NCBI GenBank assembly: GCA_900548075.1
Contig: URJD01000101.1
Span: 1 to 6,739, forward strand
From: an uncultured Collinsella sp.
Lineage (GTDB): Bacteria; Actinomycetota; Coriobacteriia; Coriobacteriales; Coriobacteriaceae
Direction: 5' to 3'
Length of the DNA stretch: 6,739 bases
Shown: positions 1 through 6,739 of the stretch, piece after piece
Layout: each line of letters opens with the position of its first letter
Numbering within the stretch: the stretch's first letter is position 1
Notes under the pieces: model-generated
The model's input: only the letters and a program-made list of their open reading frames with translations
What the model was told of the DNA's origin: nothing
The model's database searches: none
Made by a program: the position numbers and the translations under genes

Positions 1-95
1 GTGCCGAATGATTATTTCATCCCCGTCCCAGAAAAATCATTTGAGCGAACGTTCGGGCAAAAGTAGCTAAAAGAGGGCCGTTCCAAATGGGCTGG

Positions 96-256
96 TTTCA
101 AAAGTATGGCGGATTACGGGGCTGGACCTGTATTACTTGACCATGGGAAAAAATCGCGAAATTAAAACCGCAGGTAGAAGGCTTATCAAAACTTGAAAAT
201 GGCCGGTATGGATGGAGGTCTCCGAGCCAGCCCCGTAATCCGGCATAGTTTTGAAA
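96..256. repeat. 161-bp element with 30-nt inverted terminal arms
   Basis: The arms at 96-125 and 227-256 are inverted copies matching at 28 of 30 positions; the two differences are G opposite G. The core of each arm is GGATTACGGGGCTGG or its complement. The 101-nt interior contains a nested 5-bp repeat (ACCTG at 126-130, CAGGT at 171-175) and the small dyad GGAGGTCTCC. No ORF fits inside. The size and paired ends suggest either a MITE-like non-autonomous element or the template of a long structured RNA. No target-site duplication directly abuts the arms. I infer, without having searched, that it is a dispersed genomic repeat. Confidence 0.65.
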
Positions 257-292
257 TGGCACTAAAGTAGGCACAAGCTAAATAACGATTCC

Positions 293-363
293 AAAAAAAG
301 TTGCGGTGGAATAGTTCCTGGATGCCGGGGTTTTGGCGGAAATCAGGAACTATTTCACCGCAA
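293..363 (-). terminator. Rho-independent terminator of the DUF1667 operon
   Basis: The arms TTGCGGTGGAATAGTTCCTG (301-320) and CAGGAACTATTTCACCGCAA (344-363) pair over 20 positions with one exception (309 with 355), around a 23-nt loop. Read on the minus strand, the stem is followed one base later by seven T residues (the complement of 293-299), so it terminates leftward transcription. It begins about 50 nt past the stop codon of the last operon gene. The stem is much longer than a minimal terminator needs, so it may also protect the 3' end or be a dispersed repeat recruited as a terminator. Confidence 0.85.
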
Positions 364-411
364 TTGAGGAGGGGCGGGGTGGATGGCGGGGTAGCTAAAA
401 GAGTCTCGTCC

Positions 412-822
412 CTAATTAGCTAATTGGGCTCGGTCGATGTCCATGCTGGCGATTAGGTTGATGTTGGTGTCTAGGAGGTTCTTTAGCACGACATCTCCCA
501 TGCGGATGGGGGCTTCGATGACCAAGCCGCGGATGAGGTCCATCGCCTGGGCGTGAAGTGCCAGCGGGATGGCTTCGGCCGTGCGCACGGGCAGCAGCGC
601 CTCGTCGCCGCCGGATACGGCCACGGTAGTGGTGAGCACGCGCATGGGGCAGGTGAGCTCCTGGTGAGCGAACTTATCGCCGCGCGGGCAGCTGTTGCCG
701 GTCATGGAGCGCACCTCGACCACGGCGCCGTCTGCGTTGCGCTCCACCTCCACGGTCAGGAGGCATTCGGATGGGCAGGTGGTGCAGTTGAACTGCAGCG
801 TCTCGGTCGCATTCGTGCTCAT
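412..822 (-). CDS. DUF1667 protein, small cysteine-motif partner of FAD oxidoreductases
   Basis: This 136-residue protein has the features of the DUF1667 family. It carries an N-terminal C13-x2-C16-x3-C20 cluster followed by C45 (in the motif GNSCPRG) and C58. Next come a stretch like PMRVLTTTVAV, a LPVRTAEAIPL segment and a C-terminal API-x-MGDVVLKN motif. Four of the cysteines could hold an Fe-S cluster; this is inferred from spacing only. I see no signal peptide or membrane segment. I chose the ATG at 822 over an upstream in-frame start at 888. A strong GAGGAGG site lies 9 nt before it and the upstream residues do not look like the family. It starts 4 nt after the preceding gene stops, so translation is probably coupled. 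Family members sit beside GlpA-like dehydrogenases, and the likely role is an electron-transfer subunit. The exact function is unknown. Confidence 0.88.
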   Translation of the reverse strand: MSTNATETLQFNCTTCPSECLLTVEVERNADGAVVEVRSMTGNSCPRGDKFAHQELTCPMRVLTTTVAVSGGDEALLPVRTAEAIPLALHAQAMDLIRGLVIEAPIRMGDVVLKNLLDTNINLIASMDIDRAQLAN

Positions 823-826
823 GGCC

Positions 827-2179
827 TTACGCCTCCTCAACGGGGTCGACGGACAGGACAATCTCGCTGACGCCCAGGTCGAGTGCACGTTGAATCACCT
901 TTGCCGGGAGTGGGAAGCTTTCCATAACGCTCGGCTTAAACGCGCGGACCTTGCCGATGAACAGTTCCTCGCCGTCGGCCAAGATCCTCACGCAGGCGGT
1001 ATTGACTGGCCGGCGCACGCGGAAGTTGAGCTTGGTAAGCGCCGCGGCCGTAATGCGTCCCGGCAGCGCGTATCCCGCGATGCCAGCAGGGGAGACCGTA
1101 AGCTCGCAGCCCGGAACGGCGCCCGCACCGGTCCCCAGCGCGTACGCCGCCGCAGCCGTGCCAGCCCTCTCGGACTCACTCGTCACGTTGTCGGCCAGGT
1201 CGTGCACGTGCAGGACGTTGCCGCAGGCAAAGATGCCCGGCACGCCCGTCTGCAGACTCTGGTCCACCATAGCGCCGCGTGTTCGCGGGTCAAGCTCTAC
1301 GCCTGCGGCAACCGAAAGCTCGTTCTCGGGAATCAAGCCCACCGAAAGCAGCAACGTGTCGCACGGAACAATGCGCTCGGTACCCGGAATGGGCACCAGG
1401 CGCTTGTCGACTTGGCTCACCTCGACGGCTTCCACGCGGTCGTGCCCGATTACGCGTGTGACGGTGGTGGACAGGTGCAGCGGAATGCCAAAGTCGTCAA
1501 GGCAGTTCTTGACGTTGCGGCGCAGGCCGTTGGCGTACGGCATGAGCTCGTATACGCCCTCGACCGAAATCCCCTCGAGCGTGCAGCGACGTGCCATGAT
1601 CAGCCCGATATCGCCCGAGCCCAAAATGACGGCGCGAGAGCCGGGTTTGAGGTTTTCGATATTGATGTATCGCTGCGCCAGGCCCGCCGTAAACACGCCG
1701 GCGGGTCGGCTGCCGGGAATCTTGATCTCGCTGCGGGTGCGCTCGCGGCAACCCATGGCAAGGACGACCGCGCGCCCGGTGAGCTGCAGCATGCCGGCAG
1801 GACTCATGAGCGTGACGGTGTGGAGTGCGGCGTCTTCCGTAGGCTCGCCTGAATCAATCCCAATCACCATGCTGTTCAGGAACAGCGCAATGTCGGTCGA
1901 GCGCACCTGGTCGATAAAGCGCTGCGCGTACTCGGGACCGGTGAGCTCCTGCTTAAAGTGCGAAAGGCCAAAACCGGGATGGATGCACTGGCGGAGGATT
2001 CCGCCCAGATGCTGCTCGCGCTCCACGATGGCCACGTGCGCGCCGGCCTTATGTGCGGCAAGCGCAGCCGCCATGCCAGCAGGTCCGCCGCCGATGACGA
2101 CCACGTCGAAGGCCTTCGTCGACACCGACGCTACAGCTCCGGCTTCCGCGCGTCCGTCGCGCATATCCAACGTCGCCAT
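827..2179 (-). CDS. FAD/NAD(P)-dependent oxidoreductase, middle gene of the GlpA-like operon
   Basis: This 450-residue flavoprotein has two Rossmann folds. The FAD site is VVVIGGGPAG (residues 26-35) and the second dinucleotide site is ILGSGDIG (185-192). A typical family stretch LGGILRQCIHPGFGL lies at 58-72, and the FAD-contacting C-terminal motif GIFACGNVLHVHD at 315-327. No CxxC or CxxxxC redox-active disulfide is present, so it is not a thioredoxin- or glutathione-reductase type enzyme. It probably passes electrons between the GlpA-like dehydrogenase and NAD(P) or another carrier. The ATG at 2179 follows the upstream stop after one base and has AAGGGGG 9 nt before it. That start gives about 22 extra, low-complexity residues ahead of the first beta strand. 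A GTG at codon 19 is a weaker alternative. The family assignment is firm; the substrate is not determined. Confidence 0.88.
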   Translation of the reverse strand: MATLDMRDGRAEAGAVASVSTKAFDVVVIGGGPAGMAAALAAHKAGAHVAIVEREQHLGGILRQCIHPGFGLSHFKQELTGPEYAQRFIDQVRSTDIALFLNSMVIGIDSGEPTEDAALHTVTLMSPAGMLQLTGRAVVLAMGCRERTRSEIKIPGSRPAGVFTAGLAQRYINIENLKPGSRAVILGSGDIGLIMARRCTLEGISVEGVYELMPYANGLRRNVKNCLDDFGIPLHLSTTVTRVIGHDRVEAVEVSQVDKRLVPIPGTERIVPCDTLLLSVGLIPENELSVAAGVELDPRTRGAMVDQSLQTGVPGIFACGNVLHVHDLADNVTSESERAGTAAAAYALGTGAGAVPGCELTVSPAGIAGYALPGRITAAALTKLNFRVRRPVNTACVRILADGEELFIGKVRAFKPSVMESFPLPAKVIQRALDLGVSEIVLSVDPVEEA

Positions 2180-2180
2180 C

Positions 2181-3638
2181 CTAGCGCACCCCCTTCAGCG
2201 GTCCCTCGACCAGCCGGGATCCGGCATCTTCCAACAGCACTTCGCTGGGGTCGCAGCCCAGCTCGCGGGCCAGGATCGCGACCACGCGGCTCTGGCAAAA
2301 ACCACTCTGGCACCGACCCATGCCGGCACGGCAGCGGCGCTTGACGCCCTCGACCGAAGCCGCGCCCGGCTGGCGTCGGATTGCGGCGACGATCTCGGCC
2401 TCGGGCACCGTCTCGCAGCGGCAGACAATCTGGCCCCACGCGGGGTCGGACTCGATCAGTTCCTCCTTGCGCGCCAGCGGTGCGCGGTCAAAGTCGTCCG
2501 GTGCGTGGCGAATTGGGTTCCAGTCCGCCCGCTCGTGCAGCTCCACGCCCGCCTCACGCATCACAAGCTCCATGCGCTCGGCAATGGCCGGCGCGCTTGC
2601 CATACCTGGCGACTGAATGCCCGCCGCCTGGAAAAGCCCCGACACCACGGCCGACTGTCCAATAAAGAAGTCGTTCGTTCCCTGAATGACCGGACGCCCG
2701 CCGGCAAATGCGCGCACCATGCGGCGCGTATCCAGATCGGGCACCAGCTTGCGCGCGCCGGTCAGCAGCGCGTTCACATCGCTCGCATAGGTCTGCGTAT
2801 CGCCCGGCTCGCGCACGGCGGCCGTGGCGGTGATCACGGTGTTGCCATGCACGGTGCCCGTCACGATAACGCCCTTCGACACCGGAGTCGGCACGGGGTA
2901 GAGCGGCATGAGCGTGCGCGGTTCCTTGTCTAGCACCACGATGTTGCCCTGACGCCAGACCATCTGGAACTCCTCGGCGCCCGCCATATGTGAGATGTCG
3001 GCGGCGCCGTTGCCCGCGGCGTTGATCAGGTAGCGGCAGCGCACGTTGCCAGCGGGAGTCGCCAGCGTAAAGCGTGCGGCTCCGTCATCCGAGCCCGCAA
3101 CTTCAATTGCCTCCACTGGCGCAGACCGAATAAATGTCACGCCGTTGGCGACCGCGTTCTCCAAAGCGGCTATGGCCACTTCAAACGGGTCAACGTAACC
3201 GGTCGAAGGGCACCATAGCGCACACGTGGCCTGGGCGCTCGCGCGCGGCTCTAATTCGTGGATGCGGTCGGGTCCGACGATCGACAGCTCGGGCACACCG
3301 TTGGCAAGGCCGTTGCGCCGCAGCTGCTCCAGATGCGCGCGGTCCTCGTCGTTAAAGCCCAACACCATCGACCCAGTGCGGCAGAACAGAAAGCCCAGCT
3401 CCTGCGCCCACGTACCGTACAACTCGCAGCCACGGGCGTTGACCTGCGCCTTAACCGTGCCCGGCGTCGGATCGTAGCCGGCGTGCACCAGGCCGCCGTT
3501 GGCCTTCGACGCGCCCAGCGCAATATCGTTAGCCGCCTCGACCACGCAAATGGAAAGGTCAAATCGCGCGAGCTGCCGCGCGACGGCGCATCCGGTGATG
3601 CCCGCGCCGACAATCGCGATATCAAACGTTTCTGTCAC
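2181..3638 (-). CDS. glpA: GlpA-like FAD-dependent (glycerol-3-phosphate) dehydrogenase with C-terminal [2Fe-2S] domain
   Basis: This is a 485-residue DAO-family flavoenzyme. The FAD-binding motif is DIAIVGAGITGCAVA at residues 6-20. The segment SKANGGLVHAGYDPTPGTVKA (44-64) is typical of the Gram-positive GlpA/COG0579 group. A BFD-like [2Fe-2S] domain closes the protein, with C406-x-C408 and C443-x4-C448 as likely ligands; C436 is an extra nearby cysteine. It is shorter than E. coli GlpA (542 aa). The likely reaction is anaerobic oxidation of glycerol-3-phosphate to dihydroxyacetone phosphate in the cytoplasm. An L-2-hydroxyglutarate oxidase-like activity cannot be excluded because the two groups are related. 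The start is GTG, with GGGAGG only 4 nt upstream. It is the first gene of the operon and its stop lies one base before the next ATG. No glycerol kinase or facilitator gene is visible. Confidence 0.82.
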   Translation of the reverse strand: MTETFDIAIVGAGITGCAVARQLARFDLSICVVEAANDIALGASKANGGLVHAGYDPTPGTVKAQVNARGCELYGTWAQELGFLFCRTGSMVLGFNDEDRAHLEQLRRNGLANGVPELSIVGPDRIHELEPRASAQATCALWCPSTGYVDPFEVAIAALENAVANGVTFIRSAPVEAIEVAGSDDGAARFTLATPAGNVRCRYLINAAGNGAADISHMAGAEEFQMVWRQGNIVVLDKEPRTLMPLYPVPTPVSKGVIVTGTVHGNTVITATAAVREPGDTQTYASDVNALLTGARKLVPDLDTRRMVRAFAGGRPVIQGTNDFFIGQSAVVSGLFQAAGIQSPGMASAPAIAERMELVMREAGVELHERADWNPIRHAPDDFDRAPLARKEELIESDPAWGQIVCRCETVPEAEIVAAIRRQPGAASVEGVKRRCRAGMGRCQSGFCQSRVVAILARELGCDPSEVLLEDAGSRLVEGPLKGVR

Positions 3639-3655
3639 AGTGCCTCCCAGACGAG

Positions 3656-3670
3656 TTGACAGGCCGTCAA
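3656..3670. promoter_or_regulatory. Candidate operator dyad upstream of the GlpA-like operon
   Basis: TTGAC-N5-GTCAA is a perfect 5-bp dyad with its near edge 18 bp upstream of the GTG start, just beyond the ribosome binding site. Its symmetry and position would suit a repressor site over the 5' end of the operon. The half-sites are short, so chance is a real alternative. No regulator gene is in view to pair with it. Confidence 0.3.
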
Positions 3671-3744
3671 TAAGACTATCCTACGGTCCGCACACCCCCA
3701 GTGCGGCGGCAATGCGGCGAACAGCCCCGCAACACCCGCCAACG

Positions 3745-3786
3745 GCAGGCGAGGGGAGACCCGGCAACGTCGACAGCCTCGTCTGC
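3745..3786. other. Long-loop hairpin in the intergenic region
   Basis: The arms GCAGGCGAGG (3745-3754) and CCTCGTCTGC (3777-3786) pair over all 10 positions with one G-U (3749 with 3782) when read on the plus strand, around a 22-nt loop. No T-tract follows on either strand, so it is not a simple terminator. It sits immediately before the tandem 68-bp repeats and could be part of the same element or of an untranslated leader. Confidence 0.45.
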
Positions 3787-3801
3787 AGACAACTACGGCA
3801 A

Positions 3802-3950
3802 CCGTTCGTCTCGATCTGTAACATTTAGACGAGGATTTGGGTCCCAGTTGTTACAGATTGAGACATTTGCCATGCGGGTCCTCCGTTCGTCTCGATCCAT
3901 AACATCTAGACCCGGATTCCGCTCCCACCTGTTACAGATTGAGATGTTTG
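3802..3950. repeat. Two tandem 68-bp palindromic repeats
   Basis: Copy 1 (3802-3869) and copy 2 (3883-3950) are each 68 bp, match at 56 of 68 positions and are 81 bp apart. Each is itself an inverted repeat. In copy 1, GTCTCGATCTGTAACA (3808-3823) faces TGTTACAGATTGAGAC (3849-3864) with a single G-U in the plus-strand sense. In copy 2 the corresponding arms (3889-3904 and 3930-3945) show two G-U pairs and two true mismatches. The 25-nt loops are the most diverged part. Conserved arms with variable loops are typical of dispersed palindromic extragenic elements; structured RNA or a doubled protein-binding site are alternatives. Confidence 0.8.
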
Positions 3951-4044
3951 TGTCCGCATCAGCCCCGCCCCTAGCCGTGGTCCCATATAAACAAACCCCG
4001 TGGTAAACTTGACCGAACTGTTAATATTCCGAAAGGTACCCGTA

Positions 4045-4476
4045 ATGTCCAAGTACATCTCCGAGCTCATGTCGCCGCAGCTTATGGGCGTCGTCTATGC
4101 CTTCATCGGCTTTATCATCGCCCTGTATGTGCTGTCGGTCGTCTATGTGTTCATCGACGCTCGCCGCCGCGGCGCCAGCGCCTACGTGGCATGGGGCATC
4201 ATCGCCCTCATCCCGTTTGTGGGCCTCATTGCCTACCTGGTCCTGCGCCCGCACTCCTACGCGTCCGACCGCGAGGAGCAGGAGCTGGACATGGCTCTGC
4301 GCGAGCGCCAGCTTGCCCAGTACGGCACCTGCCCGCAGTGCGGCGCGCCCATCGAGAAGGACTTCGTCGTCTGCCCGGTGTGCGACACCCAGGTTCGTAA
4401 TGTCTGCCCCAGCTGCCATCGCCCGCTCGACGCGCACTGGAAGGTCTGCCCCTACTGCCGAACTCGCATCCAGTAA
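4045..4476 (+). CDS. Small membrane protein with two TM helices and a double zinc ribbon
   Basis: This 143-residue protein is of unknown function. Residues about 14-37 form one transmembrane helix. A short basic turn (DARRRG) follows, then a second helix at about 48-67 (AWGIIALIPFVGLIAYLVLR). That hairpin resembles the PLDc_N-type membrane module. A charged linker rich in Glu and Arg follows (75-91). The C-terminus has two matching ribbons, C96-x2-C99-x10-C110-x2-C113 and C121-x2-C124-x10-C135-x2-C138, which should bind two zinc ions. Its topology is inferred: the ribbons probably face the cytoplasm. The ATG at 4045 has GAAAGG 8 nt upstream; an in-frame GTG at 4000 would add 15 residues but has no comparable site. 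Its codon use (Asp always GAC) matches the operon and the first third of thrS. The gene appears monocistronic. Confidence 0.85.
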   Translation: MSKYISELMSPQLMGVVYAFIGFIIALYVLSVVYVFIDARRRGASAYVAWGIIALIPFVGLIAYLVLRPHSYASDREEQELDMALRERQLAQYGTCPQCGAPIEKDFVVCPVCDTQVRNVCPSCHRPLDAHWKVCPYCRTRIQ

Positions 4477-4608
4477 CGCATCCATCGCCGGGTCGGCCGC
4501 AAGCCACGGACACCGCGCATCCCGCGCAACCGCCTCGCGCCACGGGCACGCCGCAAACCACGCGCGCCCCACACCCCGCCCCCACACGATGAAGCATGCG
4601 TAGAAAAT

Positions 4609-4639
4609 CGCCCGCCGTGCCATTAAGGTGCGGCGGGCG
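4609..4639 (+). terminator. GC-rich hairpin terminator between the zinc-ribbon gene and thrS
   Basis: CGCCCGCCGTGCC (4609-4621) pairs with GGTGCGGCGGGCG (4627-4639) over all 13 positions, counting two G-U pairs, with a 5-nt loop ATTAA. The T-tract on the plus side is poor (CTTGTAT). On the minus side the A-run at 4604-4607 gives a short T-run, so it may work in both directions. It lies about 130 nt past the stop codon and directly before the thrS promoter. The 4477-4608 stretch between holds nothing I can identify. Confidence 0.65.
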
Positions 4640-4640
4640 C

Positions 4641-4668
4641 TTGTATACCAAGGCAACCTGCCTATAAT
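4641..4668 (+). promoter_or_regulatory. Sigma-70 type promoter of thrS
   Basis: TTGTAT (4641-4646) and a consensus TATAAT (4663-4668) are separated by 16 bp. The promoter begins just after the upstream terminator hairpin. Transcription should start near 4675, giving a leader of about 64 nt before the thrS ATG. That is too short for a T-box riboswitch. Confidence 0.75.
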
Positions 4669-4712
4669 GATGCAAGTCAAAAACGCCGAGCGCATCGCAC
4701 GCACTTGCATCA
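4668..4712 (+). promoter_or_regulatory. Perfect 10-bp dyad over the thrS transcription start and leader
   Basis: TGATGCAAGT (4668-4677) and ACTTGCATCA (4703-4712) are perfect inverted copies separated by 25 nt. The first arm touches the end of the -10 box and the predicted start; the second lies about 26 nt before the ATG. It could be a DNA operator, or an RNA stem in longer transcripts or those starting slightly earlier. ThrS autoregulation through its own leader is known in E. coli, but this dyad does not obviously copy that tRNA-like structure. Confidence 0.4.
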
Positions 4713-4738
4713 GGCATCCGAGAGGAGAAAACATACCC

Positions 4739-6505
<1,767 letters not shown>

Positions 6506-6532
6506 TACTCCCGGAAAGGAAGAATAGCAGCT

Positions 6533-6739
6533 ATGCAGAAATACAGAGTTGGCATTATCGGTGCTACGGGCATGATCGGGCAGCGTTTTATCACGCTGTT
6601 GGCCGATCATCCGTGGTTTGAAATTCACGCGCTTGCAGCAAGTGCGCGCAGCGCGGGCATGACCTATGAAGAGGCTGTGGGCTCCCGCTGGGCAATGAAG
6701 ACTCCTATTCCGGAAAAAGTGGCCAAGATGGTCGTGATG
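6533..6739 (+). CDS. asd: Aspartate-semialdehyde dehydrogenase, N-terminal part (cut by window end)
   Basis: The first 69 codons of a longer gene are visible. The product begins [19 protein letters not shown], with the NADP-binding G-x-T-G-x-x-G loop at residues 10-16. [19 protein letters not shown] and YEEAVGSRW follow, a pattern typical of the archaeal/fungal-type Asd also found in many Clostridia. The enzyme reduces aspartyl phosphate to aspartate semialdehyde for lysine, threonine and methionine synthesis; the catalytic cysteine lies beyond the window. An AAGGA site (6516-6520) precedes the ATG by 12 nt. It starts 27 nt after the thrS stop with no terminator between, so co-transcription is likely. 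Codons such as AGA, AGT, TTG and GTT are unlike the window's minus-strand genes but resemble the latter part of thrS. Confidence 0.88.
   Translation, partial: MQKYRVGIIGATGMIGQRFITLLADHPWFEIHALAASARSAGMTYEEAVGSRWAMKTPIPEKVAKMVVM

Larger units (their letters stand above)
1..411. other. Gene-free, palindrome-rich region downstream of the leftward operon
   Basis: I see no credible coding region here. The stretch is AT-richer than the genes and is built of inverted repeats: a perfect 10-bp palindrome CGAACGTTCG at 46-55, a large inverted repeat at 96-256 and a terminator hairpin at 293-363, the last two listed separately. The 13-mer GTAGCTAAAAGAG occurs at 63-75 and again at 391-403, bracketing the two larger structures. 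A weak 7-bp inverted repeat (AATGATT at 7-13, AATCATT at 35-41) lies at the window edge and may belong to another element that continues to the left. Confidence 0.7.
3639..4044. other. Divergent intergenic region with palindromic elements
   Basis: No convincing gene lies in these 406 bases. From left to right there are a 5-bp dyad near the operon start (3656-3670) and a 6-bp hairpin CCGCAC/GTGCGG (3688-3693 with 3701-3706). Then come a long-loop hairpin (3745-3786), the 10-bp palindrome GTCTGCAGAC (3781-3790) and two tandem palindromic repeats (3802-3950). The region must hold promoters for both the leftward operon and the rightward zinc-ribbon gene. I could not find a convincing -35/-10 pair for either. 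The best guess for the rightward gene is an extended -10 TGGTAAACT at 4001-4009. Confidence 0.6.

Noticed and set aside
414..425. 12-bp perfect palindrome AATTAGCTAATT at the 3' end of the DUF1667 gene
   Set aside because: It overlaps the last codons and stop, is AT-rich, and nothing nearby suggests a regulatory or recombination role. Chance is adequate.
695..2933. Long plus-strand open frames across the FAD-oxidoreductase operon (695-1852 and 951-2933)
   Set aside because: They are antisense shadows caused by high GC. The encoded residues have low-complexity composition and no recognisable motifs, whereas the minus-strand frames match known families.
3750..3786. Resemblance to a SAM-I riboswitch (ACCCGGCAAC preceded by GAGGGG)
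   Set aside because: Only this short word matches. The surrounding four-way junction and kink-turn pairing are absent, and no methionine-related gene follows.
3802..3950. CRISPR array
   Set aside because: There are only two units, each 68 bp and only 56 of 68 identical, with a 13-bp gap and no cas genes. This does not fit direct repeats with unique spacers.
4675..4738. T-box riboswitch for thrS
   Set aside because: The leader is about 64 nt, with no room for the specifier loop, T-box sequence and antiterminator.
4628..4738. In-frame upstream GTG start for thrS adding 37 residues
   Set aside because: It lies inside the terminator hairpin and upstream of the promoter -10 box. The extra residues are not TGS-like, while the ATG at 4739 has a good ribosome binding site.

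Overview
The window looks like a high-GC Coriobacteriia chromosome, most probably Collinsella or a close relative. This rests on the strong preference for C/G-ending codons, the FAD-oxidoreductase/DUF1667 operon, and AT-richer intergenic DNA packed with palindromic elements. The genus is inferred from sequence style, not from a database match. The last ~1.2-1.4 kb does not share this style and may have a different origin.

Layout. Positions 1-411 hold no gene. They contain a ~160-bp element bounded by 30-nt inverted arms (96-256) and a strong rho-independent terminator (293-363) serving the leftward operon. Positions 412-3638 are a tightly packed minus-strand operon of three genes. In transcription order these are a GlpA-like FAD dehydrogenase with a C-terminal [2Fe-2S] domain (GTG start), an FAD/NAD(P) oxidoreductase, and a small cysteine-motif DUF1667 protein. 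The gaps between them are 1 and 4 nt. This resembles the anaerobic glycerol-3-phosphate dehydrogenase modules of Gram-positive anaerobes, in which electrons would pass from substrate through FAD and Fe-S centres. No glycerol kinase, transporter or regulator is visible.

Positions 3639-4044 are again gene-free. They carry a small dyad upstream of the operon, a long-loop hairpin and two tandem copies of a 68-bp palindromic repeat. A rightward gene follows (4045-4476), encoding a two-TM membrane protein with a double zinc ribbon. Next come a GC-rich hairpin terminator, a clear sigma-70 promoter and thrS (4739-6505). This thrS encodes the short type of threonyl-tRNA synthetase without the TGS domain. 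The window ends in the first 69 codons of an aspartate-semialdehyde dehydrogenase gene.

The most notable signals are in thrS. Codon use changes abruptly about one third of the way through: Asp is GAC in 17 of 17 codons before position 5321, then GAT in 18 of 31. The downstream asd start shares the second style. In addition, the class II motif 3 arginine (E. coli Arg520) is replaced by serine at residue 471. A recombinant gene, or an assembly junction between two gut anaerobes at a conserved gene, would explain the composition switch. I see no new defence or mobile system; the novelty lies in the palindromic repeats and the odd thrS.
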